Below, in pieces: positions 8,396 through 15,425 of a stretch of 32,976 nt of DNA (its first letter is position 1; each line of letters begins with the position of its first letter). A program made the translations under genes and the position numbers. The stretch is from IMG/VR virus record IMGVR_UViG_3300035670_000828, positions 1-32,976 of that record; one strand, 5' to 3'. This DNA comes from a virus. The notes beneath the pieces are model-generated. The model was not told where the DNA came from. It saw nothing but the letters and a program-made list of their open reading frames with translations, and made no database searches.

Positions 8396-8986
8396 TCACT
8401 TCCGTTTGTATTCATCCATGAACGCGCGCTGATAGTCATTGATAATCAGGACTACCGCTGCACGAACCTTGTTCTCACCATTGACCTGATCCCATGCACG
8501 CCAAATCAACCGTCCCGGTTTCCCATGAATGCGCTTGATTGCAAGGGTGAAGGAGTTAGGGGAACCAACACCTATGAACTCCAACGCTGCACCAGCCTTT
8601 GCGTCATTCAGAATTGACCATGAGTCCTTAGTGAATGAACCCTTCTCACGTCTGCCACCCTTCTTCACGCGAATACCCTTACGGGCTAGAGAGTCATTCC
8701 AATATGGAAGACCACTCCCACCCTTGGCGCGTGCTTCTGGAGACGTTCCGGGATATCGCATCCCGTCGCCACCGTAGTTCCAACCAGACAAAGGTTGATC
8801 TGGGACAAACCCCTTGGCCTTGTCAGCAATGGGACGCAACACATAGTTGATTTCACGATTCATCTCCTTGAGAAGTTCAGGAGTGAACCGTTTCATCTGA
8901 GCTACAAACGCGTCATACCCATGAATGGCAACCTGAGCATCGAACTCTGCTTTGTTCGCTTGAACCTGCTCGATGCTTAGAGCCAT
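8396..8986 (-). CDS. HK97 gp10-like neck/tail-completion protein, putative
   Basis: This 196-aa protein starts MALSIEQVQANKAEFD, with GAGG 7 nt upstream of the ATG at 8986. It has an N-terminal helical part (YDAFVAQMKRFTPELLKEMNR), then an ADKAKGFVPDQPLSGW segment and a basic middle (KGIRVKKGGRREKGSF). It ends with a C-terminal VRAAVVLIINDYQRAFMDEYKRK helix. This resembles HK97-gp10 or minor tail completion proteins, though those usually lie before the major tail protein and this one lies between the chaperones and the tape measure. The position makes a tail-assembly role likely; the family call is tentative. Confidence 0.6.
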   Translation of the reverse strand: MALSIEQVQANKAEFDAQVAIHGYDAFVAQMKRFTPELLKEMNREINYVLRPIADKAKGFVPDQPLSGWNYGGDGMRYPGTSPEARAKGGSGLPYWNDSLARKGIRVKKGGRREKGSFTKDSWSILNDAKAGAALEFIGVGSPNSFTLAIKRIHGKPGRLIWRAWDQVNGENKVRAAVVLIINDYQRAFMDEYKRK

Positions 8987-8987
8987 T

Positions 8988-9122
8988 TCATTTCCTCGCG
9001 TTCTGTCTTGCCTGTTCCTTGAGAACTGCAACGATTGCCCAGAACACATCAGACGGAGTGTCCAACAGTTCATTGGGTGAAATGCTGGTGGCAACAGCGA
9101 CCTGCGCCACCAGCATTGTCAT
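8988..9122 (-). CDS. Tail assembly chaperone, frameshift extension (gpT-like)
   Basis: This 44-codon frame lies in the -1 frame relative to the upstream chaperone gene and overlaps its stop (ATGA). It is most likely reached by ribosomal frameshifting at the heptamer at 9131-9137, giving a product of about 135 aa made of the first 88 residues of the chaperone plus 47 from this frame. The local ATG at 9122 could also allow independent starts. The extension ends LKEQARQNARK and is helical. In siphophages the longer gpG-T-type product helps polymerise the tail tube protein around the tape measure. Confidence 0.85.
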   Translation of the reverse strand: MTMLVAQVAVATSISPNELLDTPSDVFWAIVAVLKEQARQNARK

Positions 9123-9394
9123 TGAATCTCTAAAGGGACACGCTCAACCTCTGCAGCCTCTATTGAGTCAATCGTGTCCAGCCATTCATCAAATGGTTTC
9201 ACAATGACACCAGAGGTCTGAGAAGCCTTCCACGCAGTCCAGCAGAGAGCCTCAAAAGAAGCGTTCTCACCAAAGATCTGTGACATTGGCTTTGAGAACT
9301 GACGTTCTGCAGCCACAATCACTTTTGGAGTCACGTTCACTTCATACGTTGTCCCATCAGCAGGGACCACCCGGAGACGCATTAGCGCGGCCAT
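9119..9394 (-). CDS. Tail assembly chaperone (gpG-like)
   Basis: This 91-aa protein is encoded between the major tail protein and the tape measure region. It has the chaperone-type order: a basic beta start (LMRLRVVPADG), a PKVIVAAERQF helix, a SFEALCWTAWKASQ segment and an acidic end (FDEWLDTIDSIEAAEVE). It assists assembly of the tail tube on the tape measure and is not part of the final virion. The ATG is 2 nt after the major tail protein stop. The last codons contain the -1 slippery heptamer. Confidence 0.88.
   Translation of the reverse strand: MAALMRLRVVPADGTTYEVNVTPKVIVAAERQFSKPMSQIFGENASFEALCWTAWKASQTSGVIVKPFDEWLDTIDSIEAAEVERVPLEIQ
9131..9137 (-). promoter_or_regulatory. Programmed -1 frameshift slippery site (C CCT TTA)
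   Basis: On the minus strand, the 0-frame codons GTC CCT TTA contain the X XXY YYZ heptamer CCCTTTA. After a -1 slip the ribosome reads AGA GAT TCA ATG, which is exactly the frame of the 44-codon extension ending at 8988. The site is 9 nt upstream of the 0-frame stop, as in the G/G-T genes of lambdoid and actinophage tails. Confidence 0.85.
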
Positions 9395-9396
9395 GA

Positions 9397-9801
9397 CTAG
9401 GCAGTGGCCTTTGCAATCGTGCCATCAATGGGCCACGAAATGGAAGCGGTAGCCAACTCACCCACCTGAGCGTCAAGCGGGGTCCATTCTACGCAGAGAG
9501 CGTTGAATGAGTACGCAGGGTTTGCAGTTCCGGTTGTGGTGCCATTGGGCTTCACAACAACTGCAACAGTGGATCCAAGGAGTGGATACAGGGTTGCTTC
9601 CACTGCACTAGCGGAAAAGTCTTGATTGAAGTCAATTGAGACGCTGTTGTCCTGAAGTCCAGCAACGCGACGCTTTGCAACATTGCCAAAGGTGGTTGTC
9701 TCGATTTCAGCGCGTGAAGTGCTGAGAGTCACCTTAGTGATGTGCGAACTCAAGTCCACACCACCAATTGTGACGTTTGCGTTGGTGACGATGATTGGCA
9801 T
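9397..9801 (-). CDS. Major tail protein (tail tube subunit)
   Basis: This 134-aa protein is predicted to be mostly beta, with the opening NANVTIGGVDLSSHITKVTLS, ETTTFGNVAKRRVAGLQDNS and DFNQDFSASAVEATLYPLLG, a typical order for small actinophage tube proteins. It polymerises into the tail tube around the tape measure. AGGAGG lies 8 nt upstream of the ATG, one of the strongest RBSs in the window, in keeping with high expression. It is followed directly by the chaperone gene. Confidence 0.92.
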   Translation of the reverse strand: MPIIVTNANVTIGGVDLSSHITKVTLSTSRAEIETTTFGNVAKRRVAGLQDNSVSIDFNQDFSASAVEATLYPLLGSTVAVVVKPNGTTTGTANPAYSFNALCVEWTPLDAQVGELATASISWPIDGTIAKATA

Positions 9802-9804
9802 CAG

Positions 9805-9975
9805 TCAGTCCTCCTGATTGTTGGGTTCAGCCTTGCGGCCTTTGCTGGTGGGTTCAAGATGGCCTGCATCAATGAGATGTTGGACATCAAGTCCGGTCAG
9901 ATCATCTTCATTGATGATGCTTCCCGGTGCGTGACCCACCACATTGTGTGAGCCAACGATTTTGAAGGTGTTCAT
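9805..9975 (-). CDS. 56-aa conserved-type structural-region protein
   Basis: This frame lies between the tail terminator and major tail protein genes. The ATG at 9975 has AAGGAG 6 nt upstream; the end of this gene contains the strong RBS of the major tail protein. The protein starts MNTFKIVGSHNVVGHAPG, continues NEDDLTGLDVQHLIDAGHLEP and ends in a polar Lys/Glu/Asn tail. A short peptide with a G-H-x-P-G start and an L-I-x-A-G-H motif is frequent at this place in actinophages; its role is not known to me. It may be a small head-tail or tube accessory. Confidence 0.75.
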   Translation of the reverse strand: MNTFKIVGSHNVVGHAPGSIINEDDLTGLDVQHLIDAGHLEPTSKGRKAEPNNQED

Positions 9976-9988
9976 TGAACACTCCTTG

Positions 9989-10396
9989 TCATGCGTGAAC
10001 GGTCAGATTGAACTCACAGGTGAGATATGAAGCATCACCAATTGAGAGCGGACGGATTGTGATCATGTCTTCAATGATCAAAGTTGAACAGATACCGTCC
10101 AAGGTTCTGTCAGACTCGATTGCTGCACGGATGGACTGTGAACCATCCCATGACATCCAATTGTCCAAGGTGCGTTGCGCTGTGCGGTCACCCATCCTGC
10201 CGGCAATCACAGAGATGACGTACTTCCACTCAGAGGATCCACCTTGCATTGCACGATGGAATGTCACTGATTGGATTTGGATCACAGCCATTGGTGGTGT
10301 GACCTGTTCAGGGAGATGATTAGCGACCCTGAGACCGGGAACGGTTGCCAATGCGCGTGCTATTGCATCGTGAATGTCTGTTGCGTTTCCAGCCAT
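9989..10396 (-). CDS. Tail terminator protein
   Basis: This 135-aa protein opens with a helix (IHDAIARALATVPGL), then beta strands with PPMAVIQI, SEWKYVISVIAGRMGDRTAQRTLDNW and a final CEFNLTVHA strand. The D-x-RTAQ-x-x-LD-x-W segment followed by IRAAIESDRTLDG is characteristic of actinophage tail terminators (gpU-like fold), which cap the tail tube and join it to the head. It sits between the head-tail connector and the tube gene, as expected. The start overlaps the upstream stop as TGATG. Confidence 0.85.
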   Translation of the reverse strand: MAGNATDIHDAIARALATVPGLRVANHLPEQVTPPMAVIQIQSVTFHRAMQGGSSEWKYVISVIAGRMGDRTAQRTLDNWMSWDGSQSIRAAIESDRTLDGICSTLIIEDMITIRPLSIGDASYLTCEFNLTVHA

Positions 10397-10995
10397 CAGG
10401 CCACCACATGGACACGGTAGGGACGCAACATCCGTTCAACGTCAGGGTCAATGGCACGGACAGTGATTGCTCCAAGTTCTCCGAAACCAGCGACTCCAAG
10501 AAGACTGTCACCACGTTTCACAAGTCTTCCTGCAAGGATCAGACACGCTGAATGAACAGGGTCTGGGACTGCAGGCCAACCCCACTTGGCTGTGACCTGA
10601 CATCCAGCAGGAACAGCAGCAGTTGAGAACGCATTAGGAAGTCTCGATGCAATGGAAGTGATGGGATCACCCTTCACAATTGCGTTCAATGGTTCCGGTT
10701 GGAAGTCTCCTGCAGCAATGGTGGTTGCGTAGGTGCCATCACCCGCTGAATCGGACTTCACAACCAAACCGGATGTTGAAGAGATGTCATCAACAAAGAT
10801 GGTGGATCCATCAATGGATGTGAACAACCGTGCAGAAGCAACCGTGTCTGCGTAGAACCTGCGGTTGCAGTGAGTGTCAATGACTCTTGACGCTTCATTG
10901 ATGCGTGCTTCCAACAGTTCATCATCCACAGTGTCCAGAATGCGGAGGATCTCTTTCAGTTCATTGAGAGTGCAATACCCATTGGTGATTGTCAC
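10396..10995 (-). CDS. Head-to-tail connector / adaptor (gp6-like)
   Basis: This 199-aa protein begins VTITNGYCTLNELKEILR, followed by DDELLEARINEASRVIDTHCNRRFY. That N-terminal helical bundle is typical of HK97 gp6-like adaptors that form a ring under the portal. The C-terminal third has VPDPVHSACLILAGRLVKRGDS and ends with a conserved-type PDVERMLRPYRV segment. The GTG at 10995 makes a GTGA overlap with the methyltransferase stop and has GGAGG 5 nt upstream, so it is preferred over the GTG 12 bases earlier. Confidence 0.85.
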   Translation of the reverse strand: MTITNGYCTLNELKEILRILDTVDDELLEARINEASRVIDTHCNRRFYADTVASARLFTSIDGSTIFVDDISSTSGLVVKSDSAGDGTYATTIAAGDFQPEPLNAIVKGDPITSIASRLPNAFSTAAVPAGCQVTAKWGWPAVPDPVHSACLILAGRLVKRGDSLLGVAGFGELGAITVRAIDPDVERMLRPYRVHVVA

Positions 10996-11525
10996 GGGAT
11001 CCTCCACACGCGGACATATCCGCTGACGATTTCTGGGATGTTGTGTTCAGCCATGTGAGCTGCAACTGCGGTTCCCTTACCGGAGCCGTTTCGATTGTCG
11101 TCAACAGCAACGATGGAACCGGAGTTCAGCAGATGCAAACACAACTTGAGTTCAGAGAGATGATGTGCAGACGCTGGTTCAGGGTTCGCAAAGTCAACAT
11201 CGAAAGAGTCCAGATACAGGAAGTCAACGTGTTGAAGGTCAAGCGTTGGGATGACCTGCAATGAGTCACCCGTGATTGCTGTTGTGTGTTGCAAACCCAA
11301 CTTTGTGACAAGTTCTGCACAGTTGGGGTCAAGGTCAACGGTTGTGACATGACCTGACTTCAGTTCTGCGTAATGGTCCCAGACAACAGTTGATTGTCCG
11401 TCACCAATCCAATTGCCCGCTTCCCTGATTGTCCCGGTTTCAAGGATCACGCAACGCTCAGGGAGCATTGCTGTGATCCGTTCAAAGGCTGTGAGCCTGT
11501 CCCCAAGAAGATTCCAAGGGATCAT
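10992..11525 (-). CDS. Class I SAM-dependent methyltransferase
   Basis: This 177-aa protein has a Rossmann-type core: ILETGTIREAGN (27-38) as the SAM-binding loop, VTTVDLDPNCAE as the acidic strand end, GDSLQVIPTL, then FLYLDSFD and VAVDDNRNGSGKG. The pattern resembles the Methyltransf_24-like group that includes small-molecule and glycan O-methyltransferases. The start overlaps the glycosyltransferase stop (ATGA), so the two are coupled. A role in methylating a glycan or a virion protein fits its location between capsid and connector genes; the substrate is inferred, not shown. Confidence 0.8.
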   Translation of the reverse strand: MIPWNLLGDRLTAFERITAMLPERCVILETGTIREAGNWIGDGQSTVVWDHYAELKSGHVTTVDLDPNCAELVTKLGLQHTTAITGDSLQVIPTLDLQHVDFLYLDSFDVDFANPEPASAHHLSELKLCLHLLNSGSIVAVDDNRNGSGKGTAVAAHMAEHNIPEIVSGYVRVWRIP

Positions 11526-12796
11526 GTCTGACTCATTCTGTTGTCAATCTCAGCGAGAATGGGTTTCCAATATCGATTGAACACCACAGCATGGTCATAT
11601 GACTCTGCGTGAACGCGTGCAGTTGCGCGTCTCTCAGGATCCCTTGCGGTTTCGTATGAATCCTCAAGGTTCTCGATGATGGAATGAATCAGCGGTGTTG
11701 CAAACCATGATGACTGAGCAGCATCCCAATATGGTTGAACAGCGGTTGTCCATCCATGATCTGCAACCAACTCTGGTTGCGCTGTGAATGCTGACACGAT
11801 GGATGGAACCCCACACGCTGCAGCCTCCAGCACAGGCACCCCGAACCCTTCACCACGCGATGCAATCAGATGAACATCAAATGATGCCATGATCCCAGCA
11901 AGAACGTGTTGTGGGAGTCCCGCGTAGTAGGCCCACTGATCAACCCACACCAACCGTTCTTCTGGAATCCCACAGGCTGCAGCAAGTTTCACCAGATCAA
12001 CTCCACCTTGCGCGCCGCGCTTCTCTGTGTGGAGGTAGAGGAACACGTCATCATGCTTCTGCATGAACTGTCCCATAGCCAAAAGGTTTTCTCCCCATGC
12101 CTTCCGCAATGGTGCAGCACCTTTGTTGGCTGCAACCATCCCGACTAGGAACGCATCTTCAGGGATGTTGAGAATTGATCTTGCAGGAGCCCCAGTGATT
12201 GACGCTTCAGGTTTGAATATTGAAGTGTCAACACCATGTGGTGCGTACGTGGGCTCAATGTCTGCGTTGTGCAGCATCTGTTCCCCAAAGCGTGACATTG
12301 CTATGGGAAGAACATTGGTCCTAGCGCACCATTCCACAATCTCAGTGGGTGCTGGTGTGTGATCAATCGGAACCCAAGACGCAATGAGTGGGATGTCTTC
12401 AACCTGTGCGGACTTGTAAACCCAGCAATCAAAAAGAGTGATCAGAGCGGTTTGCTTTTTCGTTGTCTCTTCTGCGTACTTTGTATGAGCTGAGAGGATG
12501 TCTGCTGAATAGGGGTGGAATCCGCAGGGAAGAACTTCGATTCCTTCCCAACTGGAGATGCCACCTTGGAGTCCGTAGTTGACTGAGAGGGTGACGGTTT
12601 TCTTTTCGCGCTTGATTGCTTGCGCGAGCGCGGCGGTTTGGACTCCATATCCGGTTCCCGTCCACGGAGCGTTGGAGTGGATGAGATAACCGGTTGCGCT
12701 CGATGAGCGTCCAGTAGCGGTTCCGCTATCCAATCGGGAAGTTCCACTTCCACTCCTTGAATGAGAACCAGCATTGTTGTTCCGTTTCTTGCCCAT
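11522..12796 (-). CDS. GT4-like glycosyltransferase
   Basis: This 424-aa GT-B fold enzyme is downstream of the major capsid gene. The C-terminal donor domain contains EGFGVPVLE (residues 316-324), the E-x7-E motif of GT4 retaining glycosyltransferases, followed by AAACGVPSIVS. APHGVD (from about 185) and an acceptor-side TGTGYGVQT loop (near 47-54) also fit. The first 35 residues are Ser/Gly/Arg-rich and low in complexity. The ATG at 12796 is chosen because GGAG lies 6 nt upstream; an upstream GTG at 12886 would read through a strong hairpin. The enzyme probably transfers a sugar from a nucleotide-sugar donor to a virion protein or cell-surface glycan. Capsid or tail glycosylation has been described in mycobacteriophages. 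Confidence 0.85.
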   Translation of the reverse strand: MGKKRNNNAGSHSRSGSGTSRLDSGTATGRSSSATGYLIHSNAPWTGTGYGVQTAALAQAIKREKKTVTLSVNYGLQGGISSWEGIEVLPCGFHPYSADILSAHTKYAEETTKKQTALITLFDCWVYKSAQVEDIPLIASWVPIDHTPAPTEIVEWCARTNVLPIAMSRFGEQMLHNADIEPTYAPHGVDTSIFKPEASITGAPARSILNIPEDAFLVGMVAANKGAAPLRKAWGENLLAMGQFMQKHDDVFLYLHTEKRGAQGGVDLVKLAAACGIPEERLVWVDQWAYYAGLPQHVLAGIMASFDVHLIASRGEGFGVPVLEAAACGVPSIVSAFTAQPELVADHGWTTAVQPYWDAAQSSWFATPLIHSIIENLEDSYETARDPERRATARVHAESYDHAVVFNRYWKPILAEIDNRMSQT

Positions 12797-12830
12797 AGTG
12801 TCTCCATGCCCGTGAGTGTTTGCCCGTGGT

Positions 12831-12886
12831 GTGGGAGATGAGAACGTGACAGGTACGGGCCAACCCGTGTTGTTCTCATCTCCCAC
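12831..12886 (-). other. Strong hairpin in the capsid-glycosyltransferase gap
   Basis: Bases 12831-12845 and 12872-12886 are perfect 15-base inverse complements (gtgggagatgagaac / gttctcatctcccac). The 26-base loop contains a second hairpin (acggg-ccaa-cccgt, 12855-12868). It begins 22 nt after the capsid gene stop. No T-tract follows on either strand, so it is more likely an mRNA-stabilising or attenuating structure than a classical intrinsic terminator. It may set the high capsid to low glycosyltransferase ratio. Confidence 0.75.
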
Positions 12887-12907
12887 GAAATCAGATGATG
12901 CGTCCGA

Positions 12908-14116
12908 TCAGGACGCGCCACCCTTGAAATACTTGACAGCGTTTGCATCAACCACGTTGCCATCTCCGCGCCATGTGACACGGAAGGTGATCAGGTCGGA
13001 GAGGAAGCCGACTGAGTCATCGCGACTCACATCGATGCCCCGGACCTGGCGCACGAAATAGGCTGACGCGAAATCACCGAAAAGCACTGACTTCGCACCG
13101 GTTGCAGCGGATGCAATGTCGGGGTTCTCCAGCACTGCGTGTCCCAACAATTGGTCCGGCTGTCCGTCTTGGAACGATGGTTGCCAGATGTAGGAACCGT
13201 TTCCGTCCTTGATCTTGCGAACCGCTGCAGTGGTTGAAGCGTTCATCTGAAACGCTGCACCGCGACGGCGATAGGGAGACCCAACGGAATAGACAAGATC
13301 CACCAGATTCTCATAGGTGGGGACACCGGCAACACCGGTTCCACCGGTAACAGCAGAACCTGCACCCGTGACCACACCGGTTGGCTGAACAGTTCCGGTT
13401 CCAACAGTCAACGCATAGTTGACCGCAGTCCCCATTCCAACCGCAGCCTGACGGGCCACGAACGAAAGAAGATCGATCCCGCTATCCTCCACAACCTCTC
13501 GCGAGAGCTGGAACGATGCAGCGAACTTGAACGCGCCAAGAGTGACGAACGCTGCAAACGTGGGATCAGATTCTGCAATTGCAGTTCCTTCAGCGGTAAC
13601 AACCGGAGCGGTGTAGGTGCTGGTCCGTGGGATCTGCAGGTTCTCACCTGACGTGGTGGTGAGCATGGTGACAACGCTGGAGTCCAGCATTGGACCCTGA
13701 ATCACCAACTGTTCAACCAGACGGTCATAGAACGAAGTCGGAACCGGTGAACCGGTGCTGGACTTCAACACGTCGCGCTGCTCGAACGAATAACCGCGAC
13801 GCTCACCCATAGCAATTTCACGGATGATGTCTGAATCATTCTTGACACCCGGAACAACTTCACGCGCAGCGAAGTCAGCCGGAAGGCCAAGAGCGGAACG
13901 TGACTCATCAATGGCACGCTCACGCTTCTCACCTTCAATGAGGAAAGAGCGACGCGCATCAAGTGCGTCAATGTCCGCATTCATGCGGTTGAACTGTTCC
14001 GACTCTTCAGCCGAAAGATCCCGACCTTCAGCAGCCGCGTCATCAAGAAGGCTCTTGGCCTGCTCCCATGCACGCGCGCGCTGTTCGGTCAGACGTGAGA
14101 TGAGTTCTTCACTCAT
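12908..14116 (-). CDS. Major capsid protein, HK97 fold
   Basis: This 402-aa protein has a charged, coiled-coil N-terminal delta domain (residues 1-75, many Glu, Arg and Ala), followed by the capsid core. Core features are a TGSPVPTSFYDRLVEQ segment, RTSTYTAPVVTAEGTAIAESDPT, SREVVEDSGIDLLSFV, and the late GFLSDLITFRVTWRGDG with a short AVKYFKGGAS end. This is the usual layout of HK97-type capsids whose delta domain is removed by the prohead protease encoded just upstream. GGAGGA lies 6 nt before the ATG. Confidence 0.93.
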   Translation of the reverse strand: MSEELISRLTEQRARAWEQAKSLLDDAAAEGRDLSAEESEQFNRMNADIDALDARRSFLIEGEKRERAIDESRSALGLPADFAAREVVPGVKNDSDIIREIAMGERRGYSFEQRDVLKSSTGSPVPTSFYDRLVEQLVIQGPMLDSSVVTMLTTTSGENLQIPRTSTYTAPVVTAEGTAIAESDPTFAAFVTLGAFKFAASFQLSREVVEDSGIDLLSFVARQAAVGMGTAVNYALTVGTGTVQPTGVVTGAGSAVTGGTGVAGVPTYENLVDLVYSVGSPYRRRGAAFQMNASTTAAVRKIKDGNGSYIWQPSFQDGQPDQLLGHAVLENPDIASAATGAKSVLFGDFASAYFVRQVRGIDVSRDDSVGFLSDLITFRVTWRGDGNVVDANAVKYFKGGAS

Positions 14117-14175
14117 GGTCTGTCCTCCAATTGGACTAGTGGTTTGTGTGATGAACGCAAGTGGTGGTTGCAGGT

Positions 14176-14195
14176 GGTCACATCGGTATGTGACC
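14176..14195. promoter_or_regulatory. 8-bp inverted repeat upstream of the capsid gene
   Basis: ggtcacat-cggt-atgtgacc is a perfect inverted repeat with a 4-base loop, 60 nt before the capsid ATG in the 115-bp gap after the protease gene. It could be an mRNA hairpin or a protein-binding site controlling capsid expression. No convincing -10 or -35 pair accompanies it. Confidence 0.5.
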
Positions 14196-14231
14196 GGGCT
14201 CCAACTCCGGTCTGCGAGGGTTCAACCTCAA

Positions 14232-15422
14232 TCAACGTTTGTTGTTGAGATCGAAGATGCGCTGTGCAAGTGCGACCGGTAGCCCACGGTCTGCGACTTC
14301 TTCAGCAGCGATTTCTTCAGTGGTGCGAACTGTGGCACCAGATGTTGCAGGGTATGCAGGGAAACCTGTGACTACGGACACCTCATGCAAGATCAGTTCC
14401 CTGAGTTCGCGTGTCTGACCATTGTCAGAGAATGAGTCACCCCCACGCGGAACTGAGAACCCAAATGACATGGAGTGAACAACCCCGGATTCAATGAGGG
14501 TTGCAAGATCCCGTCCAGCGGTTGTGTCCGGTAGGTCAGCCTCGACACGCAACCCGCGCTCATCTTCAGCGAGACGCAATGAACCATTGCGGGTGGTTGC
14601 TAGTGGCTGACCAGAATCATGATTTACAAACATCCTGATTTCACGTTCACTCTTGAGTGTGCGACGGAATGCACCCGGTGCAATCGTCTCTGTGAACGGA
14701 AGCGGTTCAGAAGGGGAGTTGAACACCGCCGCGTAGCCTGAGAACACAGGTGACCCACCTGCAGAATCTGCAGAGCGGAGTTCCAGTCCCCCAACTTCCA
14801 TGGTGCGAAACTCAACTTCGCGTCCGTTGACGCGTCGCTGTTCCGCTTCCAGCATCGAATAGCGGACCTTTGGTGCTGACATCTCTTCCTCCATTGGGAC
14901 ACCCGTCTCTATGTGTTCCATTTCAGACCTCACGGTTTCGTCATCGTTGCTCACGTCTTCCATGATTGACTGTGAGCGGTTCCAACCAGCGTCCCCACCC
15001 CACAATGCCCACGCAATGCGTCCGTTGGATGGATAGCCATCTTCACCCGGTGACCATCCTTCTGCTTCACGGTCAATCTGGTGTCTGTCAAAGTAGGCTT
15101 TGATTCTTCGCCAAGTATCAATGGGAAGATTGCGACGGTTCACAATGTCGCGTGCGCGTGCAATGCCAATCTCAGTTCCACCGCGTCCGTACTCATTGCG
15201 CCAATCCAAACCGCGTTGCGCTTCCTCAACCATCCCATCTGTTGGAGGGTATGAATCAAGCGCGCGCGATTCTTCTGCTTCTGCAATTTCTAATGCTGCA
15301 AGATGAGCTGCAGCCTCAGACTGTGTTGCATGACATCCACCGGGGACAATGGATTCATCTTCAATCTTGATGACTGCGAAACCGTCGCAACCATCAGCGT
15401 TGTCATCAATTGTGTAGGGCAT
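14232..15422 (-). CDS. Prohead (capsid maturation) protease with N-terminal extra domain
   Basis: This 396-aa protein has two parts. Residues about 205-370 are an HK97 gp4/U35-like serine protease: VFSGYAAVFN, TIAPGAFRRTL, MFVNHDSGQPLA with the likely catalytic His268, HSMSFGF with the candidate Ser317 or Ser319, and LHEVSVVTGFPAYPAT with the acidic partner Glu347. Residues 1-150 hold an unrelated domain with an SEAAAHLAALE helix, WRNEYGRGGTEIGIARAR, and EGWSPGEDGYPSNGRIAWAL, a domain recognisable in other actinophage proteins near the portal. The protease cleaves the delta domain of the capsid protein in procapsids. The ATG is 3 nt after the portal stop, with a weak RBS. Confidence 0.88.
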   Translation of the reverse strand: MPYTIDDNADGCDGFAVIKIEDESIVPGGCHATQSEAAAHLAALEIAEAEESRALDSYPPTDGMVEEAQRGLDWRNEYGRGGTEIGIARARDIVNRRNLPIDTWRRIKAYFDRHQIDREAEGWSPGEDGYPSNGRIAWALWGGDAGWNRSQSIMEDVSNDDETVRSEMEHIETGVPMEEEMSAPKVRYSMLEAEQRRVNGREVEFRTMEVGGLELRSADSAGGSPVFSGYAAVFNSPSEPLPFTETIAPGAFRRTLKSEREIRMFVNHDSGQPLATTRNGSLRLAEDERGLRVEADLPDTTAGRDLATLIESGVVHSMSFGFSVPRGGDSFSDNGQTRELRELILHEVSVVTGFPAYPATSGATVRTTEEIAAEEVADRGLPVALAQRIFDLNNKR

Positions 15423-15425
15423 GAA

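Noticed and set aside
12442-12981. A 179-codon minus-strand frame between capsid and glycosyltransferase
   Set aside because: It overlaps the glycosyltransferase coding region in another frame, crosses the 15-bp hairpin and has no recognisable domain or RBS.
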